A program made the position numbers and the translations under genes. Shown piece by piece: positions 52,603-60,954 of a stretch of DNA of 64,000 bases. The DNA comes from an uncultured Rhodospirillaceae bacterium (lineage in GTDB: Bacteria; Pseudomonadota; Alphaproteobacteria; Azospirillales; Azospirillaceae): the NCBI GenBank assembly GCA_937927415.1, contig CALBDS010000036.1:117687-181686 (forward strand), written 5' to 3'. The notes below the pieces were generated by a model. It was not told where the DNA came from. It was given only the letters and a program-made list of their open reading frames with translations, and searched no databases. Each line of letters opens with the position of its first letter. Position 1 is the stretch's first letter.

Positions 52603-54036
52603 TCAGTCTTTCCCCCCAAAAAAGGCCCGCAGCCGGCCCATCATTCCGGGCGAGGCGCTCCCCGGCCCGGTTTCAGCCGCCGCCCCATTGCGGGCAGCGG
52701 CCGTTTCGTTGGACTGCTGCCGGGCGGTCATCAGCCGGGTCAGCCCCTCGCGCAGTGCCGGCTGGTTCTCCAACACCGGGTCGAGGTGGTCCTTGTCCAG
52801 TTCAAAGACCACGGTGTCGATGCGGGCCACCACATCGGCGCTGCGCGGCTGTTCGGTCAGCAGCGACATTTCCCCGAACATATCGCCGGGCCGCATCCGC
52901 GCCAAGGACATGCGCGTGCCGTCTTCGCTCCGGTGAACCACGTCCAGAACCCCTTCGGCCACCAGGAACAGGGACCGGCCCGAATCCCCCTGACGCACGG
53001 CGCAGGTGCCGGCGCGCAATTCACGGCGGATCATGACCTGGGCCAATTGGTCGATGTCGCTGTCGCCGAAATCGGCCAGCAACGGCACCCCCCGCAGCAG
53101 TGCTGCCGCGACACGGCAATCGTCGCTGCCCCGCCGCTTGCCCGGCGCCATCCCGGCAGCCCGCGGACGGCGGCGCGAGGTTTCCTGCTTGGGCCGGGCC
53201 AGTCCGATCCCCGCCCGTTCCAGATGGTCCAGCACCGCGCCTGCCACCCGGTCACGGATCACGGCCCCTTGCGGGTACGACGGCACCCAGAACCGCAGGG
53301 TATAGGACACGCCGTTGGGGGTCAGCGCGTCCACCACCACGTCGGGGGCGGGATCGCTCAAGACCTCCGCCGTGCAGACCATGGCCGATATCAGGATGCG
53401 GCGGGCATGGGCATAGGGGATGTCCTGGTCCAGCACCACCGGCATCAGCAACCGCATCTTCGGTTCCGGCCGGCTGAGGTTGGTAAGGCGGGAACCGGCG
53501 ATGCCGCCGTTGGGCACCACCACCATCTGCCCGTCCAGGGTTTCCAGCCGGGTGGCCCGCCAGTTGATTTCCTCCACCCGCCCGATGACGCCCCCGCCCA
53601 CGTCCACCCATTCGCCCAGCCGGAACGGGTGTTCCAGGTTGAGCGCGATGCCGGCGAAAATATCGGCGAACACGTTGCGCAGGGCAAAGCCGATGACGGC
53701 GATGACCACGCTGGAGGTGGCGACCAGCCCCGACACCGGCTGTTGAAAGACGAACGCCAGAATCCCCACCAGCGCCACGGCGTAGAACACCGCATGCAGC
53801 AGGTCGCTGAGCAGGCGGGGAATATGCGCGCCCCGTCCCGACCGCCCCACCGGCGGCAGGATGGTGTCGAGCAGCCGCGAGGTGAACCACGCCCCCGCCA
53901 GCCACGCCACCGTCTGGCACGCGGCCGACACCATCGCCGCTGCCGGTCCCGGCAACGGCCACGGGTGCAGCGCGGCATAAGCCGCCAGCGCCGTCACCAA
54001 CCCCGGCACGATCAGATAACGCAGCGCCGCCAGCAT
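52603..54036 (-). CDS. MscS-family mechanosensitive channel with cyclic-nucleotide-binding domain
   Basis: A 477-residue channel of the MscS superfamily. Three to four transmembrane segments (residues about 5-130) end in the pore helix ATSSVVIAVIGFALRNVFADIFAGI. The beta domain GEWVDVGGGVIGRVEEINWRATRLETLDGQMVVVPNG follows. Residues about 330-445 form a cyclic-nucleotide-binding domain (VPLLADFGDSDIDQLAQVMIR, then MRPGDMFGEMSLLTEQPRSADVVA with the phosphate-binding Arg). This is the architecture of bacterial cyclic-nucleotide-gated MscS channels. It is downstream of a YkgJ-like gene by 17 nt on the same strand. Confidence 0.94.
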   Translation of the reverse strand: MLAALRYLIVPGLVTALAAYAALHPWPLPGPAAAMVSAACQTVAWLAGAWFTSRLLDTILPPVGRSGRGAHIPRLLSDLLHAVFYAVALVGILAFVFQQPVSGLVATSSVVIAVIGFALRNVFADIFAGIALNLEHPFRLGEWVDVGGGVIGRVEEINWRATRLETLDGQMVVVPNGGIAGSRLTNLSRPEPKMRLLMPVVLDQDIPYAHARRILISAMVCTAEVLSDPAPDVVVDALTPNGVSYTLRFWVPSYPQGAVIRDRVAGAVLDHLERAGIGLARPKQETSRRRPRAAGMAPGKRRGSDDCRVAAALLRGVPLLADFGDSDIDQLAQVMIRRELRAGTCAVRQGDSGRSLFLVAEGVLDVVHRSEDGTRMSLARMRPGDMFGEMSLLTEQPRSADVVARIDTVVFELDKDHLDPVLENQPALREGLTRLMTARQQSNETAAARNGAAAETGPGSASPGMMGRLRAFFGGKD

Positions 54037-54053
54037 GGATCCCGCCCGCCCGC

Positions 54054-54437
54054 TCAGCGCGTCAGCAGGGCGCTGTCGGGGCCGCTCAGGACGAAGACCT
54101 TTTCATAAACCTTCAACAGCCCCTCGATCAGCGCCTTCACCGGCTTGGACCGCACGGTGTTGGGCTTGGCCGGATCGACGTGCAGCACCACGCTGTCGGG
54201 CGTGTCGTTGAAATAGACCAGGGCGTTGATGCGGTCGGGCCGCATCTCCTCGGGAAAATTCTCGTCCATCAGCCAGAAACATTCGAAGTTCCGGCACGAC
54301 GGCGGACGGGTGTCGTAGACGGTGCAGCCCGTGCCCTTGTCGCACGACACGCACCATTTGGCGGTGGGCTTCTTCAGTTCCGGCACCCCCATCAGCTTGC
54401 AGCACAGGGTGCATTCGCCGCACGCGCGGTTCGCCAT
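54054..54437 (-). CDS. YkgJ-family cysteine cluster protein
   Basis: A 127-residue protein of the zinc/iron-chelating YkgJ group. Cysteines are in CGECTLCCKLM, WCVSCDKGTGC and the later PPSCRNFECFWL, eight or nine in total, and probably hold a metal or Fe-S cluster. ATG 54437 has GGAAGGGACGG just upstream. The frame runs open to 54476 but the added residues lack support. It is probably the first gene of an operon with the MscS channel. The function is not established. Confidence 0.88.
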   Translation of the reverse strand: MANRACGECTLCCKLMGVPELKKPTAKWCVSCDKGTGCTVYDTRPPSCRNFECFWLMDENFPEEMRPDRINALVYFNDTPDSVVLHVDPAKPNTVRSKPVKALIEGLLKVYEKVFVLSGPDSALLTR

Positions 54438-54491
54438 GATCCGTCCCTTCCCGGTTTTTCCGCCCTGTCCGACCAAGGGCGGTGAGCCGGC

Positions 54492-55055
54492 TTATAGCGG
54501 ATCGAGTTCGGTGTCCCAATAAAGAAAATCCCGCCAACTTTCGTGAAGAAAATTTGGCGGGAAAGCGCGTCCATGTTCCTGCAGTTCGAAAACCGTCGGT
54601 TGGAATGGTGGACTGAGTGGGATCATGCCGCAGTCGTGGGGCAGCCGGCTTCCCTTGCGCAGATTGCACACGGCGCAGGAGGTGACCACGTTCCCCCATG
54701 TGGTCCGCCCCCCGCGGGCGCGGGGGATCACATGGTCGAAGGTCAGTTCCTGGGTGGGAAACGGCTGGCCGCAGTACTGGCAGGTGAAACGGTCGCGCAG
54801 GAACACATTGAACCGGGTGAAGGCCGGACGCCGGTTGGCGGGGATGTATTCCTTCAGGGAAATCACGCTGGGCAGGCGCATTTCCCAACTGGGCGAGCGA
54901 ATGATCCGGTCATAGTAGGAGATGATGTTCACCCGGTCGAGAACGACGGCCTTGACCGCCTCCTGCCAGGACCAGAGTGAAAGCGGGAAATAGCTGAGCG
55001 GACGAAAATCCGCGTTCAGCACCAGAGCCGGACAGTGATCGGGTGGTGGAGCCAA
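54492..55055 (-). CDS. HNH endonuclease family protein
   Basis: A 187-residue HNH nuclease of the type widespread in alphaproteobacterial chromosomes. The N-terminal part PALVLNADFRPLSYFPLSLWSWQEAVKAV is the family's hallmark. The nuclease core follows: C-x2-C in TCQYCG, then LTFDHVIPRARGG with the catalytic His, GNVVTSC and the second C-x2-C (CAVC). The start is TTG 55055: GGGAG lies 7 nt upstream and no better ATG or GTG is available nearby. A sigma70-like promoter at 55117-55145 supports it. The function (repair or house-keeping DNA processing) is unknown. Confidence 0.9.
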   Translation of the reverse strand: MAPPPDHCPALVLNADFRPLSYFPLSLWSWQEAVKAVVLDRVNIISYYDRIIRSPSWEMRLPSVISLKEYIPANRRPAFTRFNVFLRDRFTCQYCGQPFPTQELTFDHVIPRARGGRTTWGNVVTSCAVCNLRKGSRLPHDCGMIPLSPPFQPTVFELQEHGRAFPPNFLHESWRDFLYWDTELDPL

Positions 55056-55116
55056 TGGGCCACTCCCTTAACGTCTGTTGCCGCCCCGACGGCCGTAAAG
55101 ATCCGAGGGCGGGTAT

Positions 55117-55145
55117 TACATATGCCAAAACCGCCGAAGACTCAA
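55117..55145 (-). promoter_or_regulatory. Sigma70-like promoter of the HNH gene
   Basis: Minus strand: TTGAGT (55145-55140), 17 nt, TATGTA (55122-55117). It lies about 55 nt before the TTG start of the HNH gene. Confidence 0.6.
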
Positions 55146-55163
55146 CACCATCACCCGAAGTCC

Positions 55164-55198
55164 GGCAAAATGCCCCTTAGAACCCGAGGCATTTTGCC
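55164..55198. promoter_or_regulatory. Perfect 11-bp inverted repeat upstream of the HNH promoter
   Basis: GGCAAAATGCC and GGCATTTTGCC are separated by 13 nt. It lies between the esterase stop (55244) and the HNH -35 box, 19 nt upstream of it. It lacks a T tract, so an operator is more likely than a terminator. Each arm is itself nearly palindromic. Confidence 0.45.
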
Positions 55199-55243
55199 AG
55201 TTTGTTACAGTTTTGCCGCGCTCTTATTGCCAAGCTTGTGCCG

Positions 55244-55927
55244 TTACGCCGCATCCCCCAGAACGCGGGCCAGGAACGCCGCCGCCAGGGCAACGCCGTC
55301 CGCATCGATTCCATGGTCGAGATCGGGACGGCGGTGCGACTCCACGGTGAAGCCGGCGGCCCTCAGGGCCGTTTCCGCGGCCGCGAGTTCGCCCACCGGC
55401 ACCACCTGATCCTCTTCGCCGTGAATCAGCAGGATCGGCGGACGGCTGACGGTTTCGCCGGCCAACCGCTCCGGGCTGGCCAGGCGGCCCGAAAAGCCCA
55501 TCACCCCGGCCACCGGCTCCGAACGCCGGGGCGCGATGTGCAGCGCCATGATGGTGCCTTGGGAAAAGCCCATCAGCACCAGCTTGTCCGGTGTGAGGTT
55601 CAGGGCTTCCAGTTCGGCGTCGATGAAGGCGTTCAGCAGCGGTGCCGCCCGCTCGATCCCCGCCCACACCACCGGCGGCGCGCGGTCCTGCAGGCTGTAC
55701 CACTGCCGGCCATAAGGGGCCATGTCGCAGGGGAACGGCCCGTCGGGGGCGACGAAGCGGGCGTGGGGGGCCGCGGTGGCCCAATGGGGCGCCAGTTCGA
55801 TCAGGTCCGATCCGTCCGCCCCCAGACCGTGCAGCAGCACGACCAGATGGCGGGCGGGTCCGGGTGCCAGCGGTCCCCAGGCCGGGCCGGTCAGGGGAAC
55901 GCGGGAGGATGATGTCAGGTCGGTCAT
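55244..55927 (-). CDS. Phospholipase/carboxylesterase family alpha/beta-hydrolase
   Basis: A 227-residue alpha/beta-hydrolase of the acyl-protein thioesterase/carboxylesterase II family. The oxyanion region is VVLLHGLGADGSDL, the nucleophile Ser is in VLMGFSQGTIMALH (GFSQG), the Asp in LIHGEEDQVVP and the His in DLDHGIDADG. The family acts on short acyl esters or S-acyl groups; the substrate is unknown. It is monocistronic, upstream of the HNH gene by 188 nt and divergent from gluQ. Confidence 0.93.
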   Translation of the reverse strand: MTDLTSSSRVPLTGPAWGPLAPGPARHLVVLLHGLGADGSDLIELAPHWATAAPHARFVAPDGPFPCDMAPYGRQWYSLQDRAPPVVWAGIERAAPLLNAFIDAELEALNLTPDKLVLMGFSQGTIMALHIAPRRSEPVAGVMGFSGRLASPERLAGETVSRPPILLIHGEEDQVVPVGELAAAETALRAAGFTVESHRRPDLDHGIDADGVALAAAFLARVLGDAA

Positions 55928-56041
55928 GACGGAAAAGGCTGGACCTTCCCGCGGGCGGGTTCAAGGGGAAAGCGGACGAAAGCCGCATCCTGCGCTTCCG
56001 CCCCCTACCCTCTCCCGCCGCGGCTCCGGTATAAGGGCTGC

Positions 56042-56887
56042 ATGAGCCTGACCACCCGTTTCGCCCCCAGCCCCACCGGCTTTCTGCACCTGGGGCACGC
56101 CCATTCCGCCCTGTTCGGCTGGACCGCCGCCCGCAGCGCGGGGGGGCGGTTTCTGCTGCGGATCGAGGATATCGACCCCCACCGCTGCCGGCCCGACTTC
56201 GAAACGGCGCTGCTGGAGGATCTGGCGTGGCTGGGGCTGGACTGGGACGGGCCGGTGCGGCGGCAGTCGGATCACATGGACGATTACGCCGCCGCCCTGG
56301 CCCGGCTGGACGCGATGGGGGTGATCTATCCCTGCTTCTGTTCCCGCAAGGAGATCGCCGCCGAAATCGCCGCCGCCGGTCACGCCCCCCACGGCCCGGA
56401 CGGGCCGCTCTACCCCGGCACCTGCCGCCATCTGACGGCGGAGCAGCGGCGGGAGCGGATGGAGCAGGCCCGCGACGGCTGGGCCTTGCGGCTGGATGTG
56501 GGGGTGGCGGTGGGGCTGGCGGGGCCGCTGCGCTGGTTCGACCGCACCCGCGGCTGGCAGGACGCCACGCCGGAGATTCTGGGTGACGTGGTGCTGGCCC
56601 GCAAGCACACCCCCACCAGCTATCACCTGAGCGTCACCGTGGATGATGCGCTGCAAGGAATCACGCGGGTGACACGGGGGGAGGATCTGTTCTTCGCCAC
56701 CCATCTGCACCGGCTTTTGCAGGCGCTGCTTGGCCTGCCGGTTCCGGAATGGCACCACCACGGGCTGCTGACCAACGATTGGGGCGAGCGGCTGTCCAAG
56801 CGCGACCGGGCGCAAAGCCTGCGTGACCTGCGCCGGTCCGGCCTCTCCCCCGCCGATGTCCGGGTTATGGCCGGGTTTCCCGACTGA
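56042..56887 (+). CDS. gluQ: Glutamyl-Q tRNA(Asp) synthetase
   Basis: Truncated GluRS paralogue that attaches glutamate to queuosine 34 of tRNA-Asp. The 281-residue protein has the HIGH motif as HLGH in APSPTGFLHLGHAHSALFGW and the KMSKS equivalent RLSKRD near the C-terminus. The anticodon-binding domain is missing, as expected. Zinc-binding residues are in CFCSRKE and PGTCRHL. The 3' end overlaps that of the convergent Nudix gene by 23 bp. Confidence 0.96.
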   Translation: MSLTTRFAPSPTGFLHLGHAHSALFGWTAARSAGGRFLLRIEDIDPHRCRPDFETALLEDLAWLGLDWDGPVRRQSDHMDDYAAALARLDAMGVIYPCFCSRKEIAAEIAAAGHAPHGPDGPLYPGTCRHLTAEQRRERMEQARDGWALRLDVGVAVGLAGPLRWFDRTRGWQDATPEILGDVVLARKHTPTSYHLSVTVDDALQGITRVTRGEDLFFATHLHRLLQALLGLPVPEWHHHGLLTNDWGERLSKRDRAQSLRDLRRSGLSPADVRVMAGFPD

Positions 56888-57746
56888 GGGACTCCGGCCA
56901 CCCGTGCAGGCCCGAGGCAATGGCCAAGTAGTCCGGCGTGTCGGGGGTCAGATGGCCGTGGCGGATCAGGAAATCGGTGACCACCAGATTGCAGTTGAAC
57001 TTCCAGCCATCGGTGCCGTCCACCGACGCCGCCACCCGTGCCAGCGGCCAGCGTTCGAACCGTTCCACCTCGCCGTCGGTGTTGCGGGGGACGAAATCCG
57101 CCGGCAGTTCCAGATCGTAAAGGAACATGGTATCGGGCTTCAGCCCCACCGGGGTTTCCAGGCAATAGCGGACGATGCCCACCGGTACCGCGCGCGATGC
57201 CACGTCGGGGGCGATGTCCGCTTCCTCCCGCGCTTCCTTCACCAGATTTTCCGCCAGCGACAGGCCGATGGGCTGGCCGCCAGCGACCAGATTGTCCAGC
57301 TTGCCGGGAGCGATTTCCCGGTCCCGCGCCCGGCGGGCCACCCACAGCTCCAGCCCGCCATCGGGCATGCGCACGAACCCGTTGACGTGCAGCCCATAGG
57401 CATCGATCCCGAACGGCACCACCGCCGCCCGGTCGATCCGGGCCAGCGGCTCCGCCCCCCAGCGGGGGAGCACCGGGTAATATTCCCCGCGCAGACCAGA
57501 GATAACCCCGCTTTCCACCAGAAACGCCGCGGCATGGGCCAGGGTGGCCGACCGGGTTTCGAAATCGCGGATCTCCGGGGCCAGAGTCACGGCGCCGGCG
57601 GTGACGACGAAGCCGGGGTCCACACCGGGCAACCGCTCCGCCAGATCGTGGCGGACCCAGCCGACCCGCACCCCGTCGATGGAGAAAGGACGGAAGCCCG
57701 AGAGATCATGGGCGTTGCAGCCGCGGATATGGTCGAGAAAGGACAT
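56865..57746 (-). CDS. Nudix hydrolase with N-terminal DUF4743 domain
   Basis: A 293-residue protein combining a DUF4743 domain (MSFLDHIRGCNAHDLSGFRPF, then GVRVGWVRHDLAERL) with a Nudix domain. The latter carries GGQPIGLSLAENLVKEAREEADI as its Nudix box (REAREEA-type core intact). Homologues in fungi and bacteria are annotated as thiamine-pyrophosphokinase-related or haem-related; the true substrate is unknown. ATG 57746 is chosen from the family start, though its ribosome site is weak; a TTG at 57812 also lies in frame. Convergent overlap with gluQ. Confidence 0.88.
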   Translation of the reverse strand: MSFLDHIRGCNAHDLSGFRPFSIDGVRVGWVRHDLAERLPGVDPGFVVTAGAVTLAPEIRDFETRSATLAHAAAFLVESGVISGLRGEYYPVLPRWGAEPLARIDRAAVVPFGIDAYGLHVNGFVRMPDGGLELWVARRARDREIAPGKLDNLVAGGQPIGLSLAENLVKEAREEADIAPDVASRAVPVGIVRYCLETPVGLKPDTMFLYDLELPADFVPRNTDGEVERFERWPLARVAASVDGTDGWKFNCNLVVTDFLIRHGHLTPDTPDYLAIASGLHGWPESLSRETRP

Positions 57747-57914
57747 GAGGGCACCGGAAAAAAACGGCCGAGAGAAGGACAACAGGGTAAAGACCGGCGC
57801 CGTCATCGGCAAGGCGGCGCGTTCCGCACCCGTGAGCCATGTTGCAAACGACGGATTGCTATCGTAAAGGAAAACAAACCCTTGCGCATTTTAAGGGGAT
57901 AAGGGGAGATGGGC

Positions 57915-58307
57915 ATGACGGCTGCGGTCTTCGGTGACTATTCCGTTCTGGTGATCGAGGACGAGTCGTTTACCCGGATGGTCCTGGCCAAGATGCTGGG
58001 CGCCCTGGGGTTCCGGGCGGTGCATCAGGCCCAGGATGGCACCAGCGGCCTCAGCGCCGTGCGTGACCACGCCCCCGACATCATCCTGTGCGATGTGGAA
58101 ATGCAGCCGATGGACGGGCTGGGTTTTCTCAAGGCCCTGCGCGGCAGCAGCAATGCCCGCGACCTGTCCCTGCCCGTGGTGTTCATGACCAACCGCGCCG
58201 ACGAAGGCCGGGTGGCCGAAGCCCGCGCGCTGGGTGCCGGCACCTTTCTGGTGAAACCGGCCACGCCGGACAACCTGCGCCAGGCGCTGGCCGCTCATCT
58301 GGGCTGA
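57915..58307 (+). CDS. Single-domain response regulator (CheY-like)
   Basis: A 130-residue receiver domain without an output domain. Acidic pocket residues are in YSVLVIEDESFTRMVLAKML, the phospho-acceptor Asp is in IILCDVEMQPMDGLGFLKAL and the switch Lys in FLVKPATPDNL. ATG 57915 has AAGGGGAG six bases upstream; ATG 57909 is immediately adjacent and less well spaced. No kinase is nearby, so it is an orphan; a role in chemotaxis or general stress signalling is possible. Confidence 0.9.
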   Translation: MTAAVFGDYSVLVIEDESFTRMVLAKMLGALGFRAVHQAQDGTSGLSAVRDHAPDIILCDVEMQPMDGLGFLKALRGSSNARDLSLPVVFMTNRADEGRVAEARALGAGTFLVKPATPDNLRQALAAHLG

Positions 58308-58958
58308 TTGCCACGTCTTTTCCGCTCGGCCCACCCCTTCGGCTCTTTTGATGCCGAAAGGTCACACCTTGCCTCTGTTCCAAAGAGGTGAGATCGGCTC
58401 TTGCTGTTCCTGTGTTTATAGTGGGACACTGACCTCTTGCCGGTTCAATGGGTGAATATGGGCCGGTGCGTATGGGTGGGTGCCTGGACGTTTTTTGTTA
58501 ATCGTTGCACTGCAAACTGACCTTAACCCTCATAAATCCGTTGGGTAAGCCGGAACGGCGCCCATCGGCCAGGGTTGGAATGGAGGGTCACGGCATGAGG
58601 CACGACAATCCGCCTGTCCCCACCGAACGGCTGGTGCCGGCTCCACCCGCACACTCAAACGTCCCGGCCCCCGGTTTTCCGATTTCCTGTTCCGCACGGC
58701 CTTGTGCAGATGATGCCCGGAGACGGCTGGAAAGCCCTAGCCTAGGCATTACATTCCTTACAGGCGGGCCGTTCTGGCCGCCGCCCGTGATCGGTCCGCG
58801 CCGGACCGGCACACGCACCTTTCGCCCGGTGATCCGCGGGCGGCGGGGCCTGTCCGGACCCTGCCCGCCGATGGCCGGCCCATCCAGCCGCGCACCTCCT
58901 GCGCCGATGGGCAGCAGCATCACGGCGTATCCTTGGGATTGATCAGACGGAGCGACGC
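58308..58958 (+). other. 651-bp intergenic region upstream of prkA
   Basis: The region contains an EcfG-like promoter candidate at 58552-58576 and a long leader. One frame (58595-58942, 115 residues) has GGAGGG seven bases before an ATG. It is Pro/Arg-rich with codons rare in this genome (CTA, AGA, ACA), so I do not call it a gene. I see no clear terminator after the response regulator. Confidence 0.5.
58552..58576 (+). promoter_or_regulatory. EcfG-like promoter candidate for the prkA operon
   Basis: GGAAC (58552-58556), 16 bp, then GGTT (58573-58576), one mismatch from the consensus. It lies about 380 nt upstream of prkA, so a long leader would be needed. Known stress induction of prkA operons elsewhere makes it plausible. 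Confidence 0.4.
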
Positions 58959-60905
58959 ATGTTCCCGGCCGAAGACATCTTTTCCCGTTACGCACAGAAC
59001 TATGAGGGGCGTCGTGAATACGAAATGTCCCTCATGGAATACCTTGAAGGCTGCCGCGACGATCCGATGATGTATTCCTCGGCCGCCGAGCGACTGCTCG
59101 CCGCCATCGGCGAACCGAAGCTCGTCGATACGGCCAAGGATGCGCGGATCGGGCGCATCTTCATGAACCGAACCATCCAGGTCTATCCGGCCTTTGCCGA
59201 CTTCTTCGGCATGGAAGAAACCATCGAGCGCATCGTGGGCTTCTTCCGCCATGCCGCCCAGGGGCTGGAAGAAAGGAAACAGATCCTCTACCTGCTGGGT
59301 CCGGTGGGCGGCGGCAAATCCTCGCTCGCCGAACGGCTGAAGACCCTGACCGAAAAGAACCCCATCTATGTGCTGAAGGCGGGCAAGGACATCTCGCCCG
59401 TGTTCGAAAGCCCGCTGGGTCTGTTCAGCCCCGACGAGATGGGGCCGATCCTGGAGGACCGCTACGGCATTCCCCGGCGCCGGCTGACCGGGCTGATGAG
59501 TCCGTGGGCCATCAAGCGGCTTGACGAGTTCGGCGGCGACATCTCCCGTTTCCGGGTGGTCAAGCTGCACCCCAGCAAGCTACGCCAGATCTGCGTGACC
59601 AAGACCGAACCCGGCGACGAGAACAACCAGGACATCTCTTCGCTGGTGGGCAAGGTCGATATCCGCAAGCTGGAGATGTTCAGCCAGAACGACCCCGACG
59701 CCTATTCCTTCTCCGGCGGCCTGAACCGGGCCACCCAGGGGTTGCTGGAATTCGTCGAAATGTTCAAGGCCCCGATCAAGATGCTGCACCCCCTGCTGAC
59801 CGCCACGCAGGAAGGCAACTATGTCGGGTCGGAGAACATCGGCGCCATTCCGTTCCAGGGCGTGATCCTGGCCCACTCGAACGAAGCGGAATGGCAATCG
59901 TTCAAGAACAACAAGAACAACGAGGCCTTCATCGACCGCATTTGCGTCATCAAGGTGCCCTATTGCCTGCGGGTGGACGAGGAGCAGCACATCTATGAGA
60001 AGCTGATCCAGGGATCCGACCTGTCGCAGGCCCCGTGCGCCCCGGCGACGATGGAAATGCTGGCCCGCTTCTCGGTGCTGTCGCGCCTGCGCGACCATCC
60101 GAATTCGAGCCTCTATTCCAAGATGCGCGTCTACAACGGCGAAAGCCTGAAGGAAACCGACCCCAAGGCCAAATCCATGCAGGAGTACCGCGATCAGGCG
60201 GGCGTGGACGAGGGGATGGACGGAATTTCCACCCGCTTCGCCTTCAAGGTGCTGGCCGCCACCTATAACTATGACTCCAGCGAGATCGCCGCCGATCCCG
60301 TTCACCTGATGTACATCCTGGAGCAATCGATCAAGCGTGAACAGTTCCCGGAGGAAACCGAGAAGCGTTATCTGGAGTTCATCAAGGCCGACCTGGGGCC
60401 CCGTTACGCTGAATTCATCGGCAACGAGATTCAGAAAGCCTATCTGGAATCCTATCACGACTATGGACAGAACCTGTTCGACCGCTATGTCGATTATGCC
60501 GACGCCTGGATCGAGGATCAGGATTTCAAGGATCCCGACACCGGCCAGCTGATGAACCGCGAGTTGCTGAACCAGGAACTGACCAAGGTCGAAAAACCGG
60601 CGGGCATCGCCAACCCGAAGGATTTCCGCAACGAGGTGGTGAAATTCGCGCTCCGCGCACGGGCGAACAACGGTGGCCGCAACCCGTCGTGGACGTCCTA
60701 TGAAAAGATCCGTGAGGTGATCGAGAAGCGGATGTTCTCCCAGGTGGAGGATCTGCTGCCGGTGATCTCCTTCGGGTCCAAGAAGGACGGCGACACGGAG
60801 AAGAAGCACAACGAGTTCGTCACCCGCATGATGACCCGCGGCTATACGGAACGGCAGGTCCGCCGGCTGGTCGAATGGTACATGCGCGTGAAGCAGGCCG
60901 GATAA
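58959..60905 (+). CDS. prkA: PrkA-type serine protein kinase
   Basis: AAA-like ATPase and serine kinase of the PrkA/YeaG family. The 648-residue protein begins FSRYAQNYEGRREYEMSLMEYLEGCRDDP and has Walker A GPVGGGKS (residues 114-121). The C-terminal part carries the PrkA kinase domain (RFSVLSRLRDHPNSSLYSKMRVYNGESLK region and HKTEEVVK-like helices). Homologues act in nitrogen starvation and stationary phase. First gene of the conserved trio with the DUF444 and SpoVR genes, gap 49 nt. Confidence 0.96.
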   Translation: MFPAEDIFSRYAQNYEGRREYEMSLMEYLEGCRDDPMMYSSAAERLLAAIGEPKLVDTAKDARIGRIFMNRTIQVYPAFADFFGMEETIERIVGFFRHAAQGLEERKQILYLLGPVGGGKSSLAERLKTLTEKNPIYVLKAGKDISPVFESPLGLFSPDEMGPILEDRYGIPRRRLTGLMSPWAIKRLDEFGGDISRFRVVKLHPSKLRQICVTKTEPGDENNQDISSLVGKVDIRKLEMFSQNDPDAYSFSGGLNRATQGLLEFVEMFKAPIKMLHPLLTATQEGNYVGSENIGAIPFQGVILAHSNEAEWQSFKNNKNNEAFIDRICVIKVPYCLRVDEEQHIYEKLIQGSDLSQAPCAPATMEMLARFSVLSRLRDHPNSSLYSKMRVYNGESLKETDPKAKSMQEYRDQAGVDEGMDGISTRFAFKVLAATYNYDSSEIAADPVHLMYILEQSIKREQFPEETEKRYLEFIKADLGPRYAEFIGNEIQKAYLESYHDYGQNLFDRYVDYADAWIEDQDFKDPDTGQLMNRELLNQELTKVEKPAGIANPKDFRNEVVKFALRARANNGGRNPSWTSYEKIREVIEKRMFSQVEDLLPVISFGSKKDGDTEKKHNEFVTRMMTRGYTERQVRRLVEWYMRVKQAG

Positions 60906-60954
60906 CCCCGCCTGCCATCGCTCCAGGGATCACGGAAACGAGGGCTTTCCATTG

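Noticed and set aside
58595..58942. 115-residue frame before prkA with a good ribosome site
   Set aside because: Pro/Arg-rich product with several codons that are rare in this genome and no family features; more likely part of a long leader.
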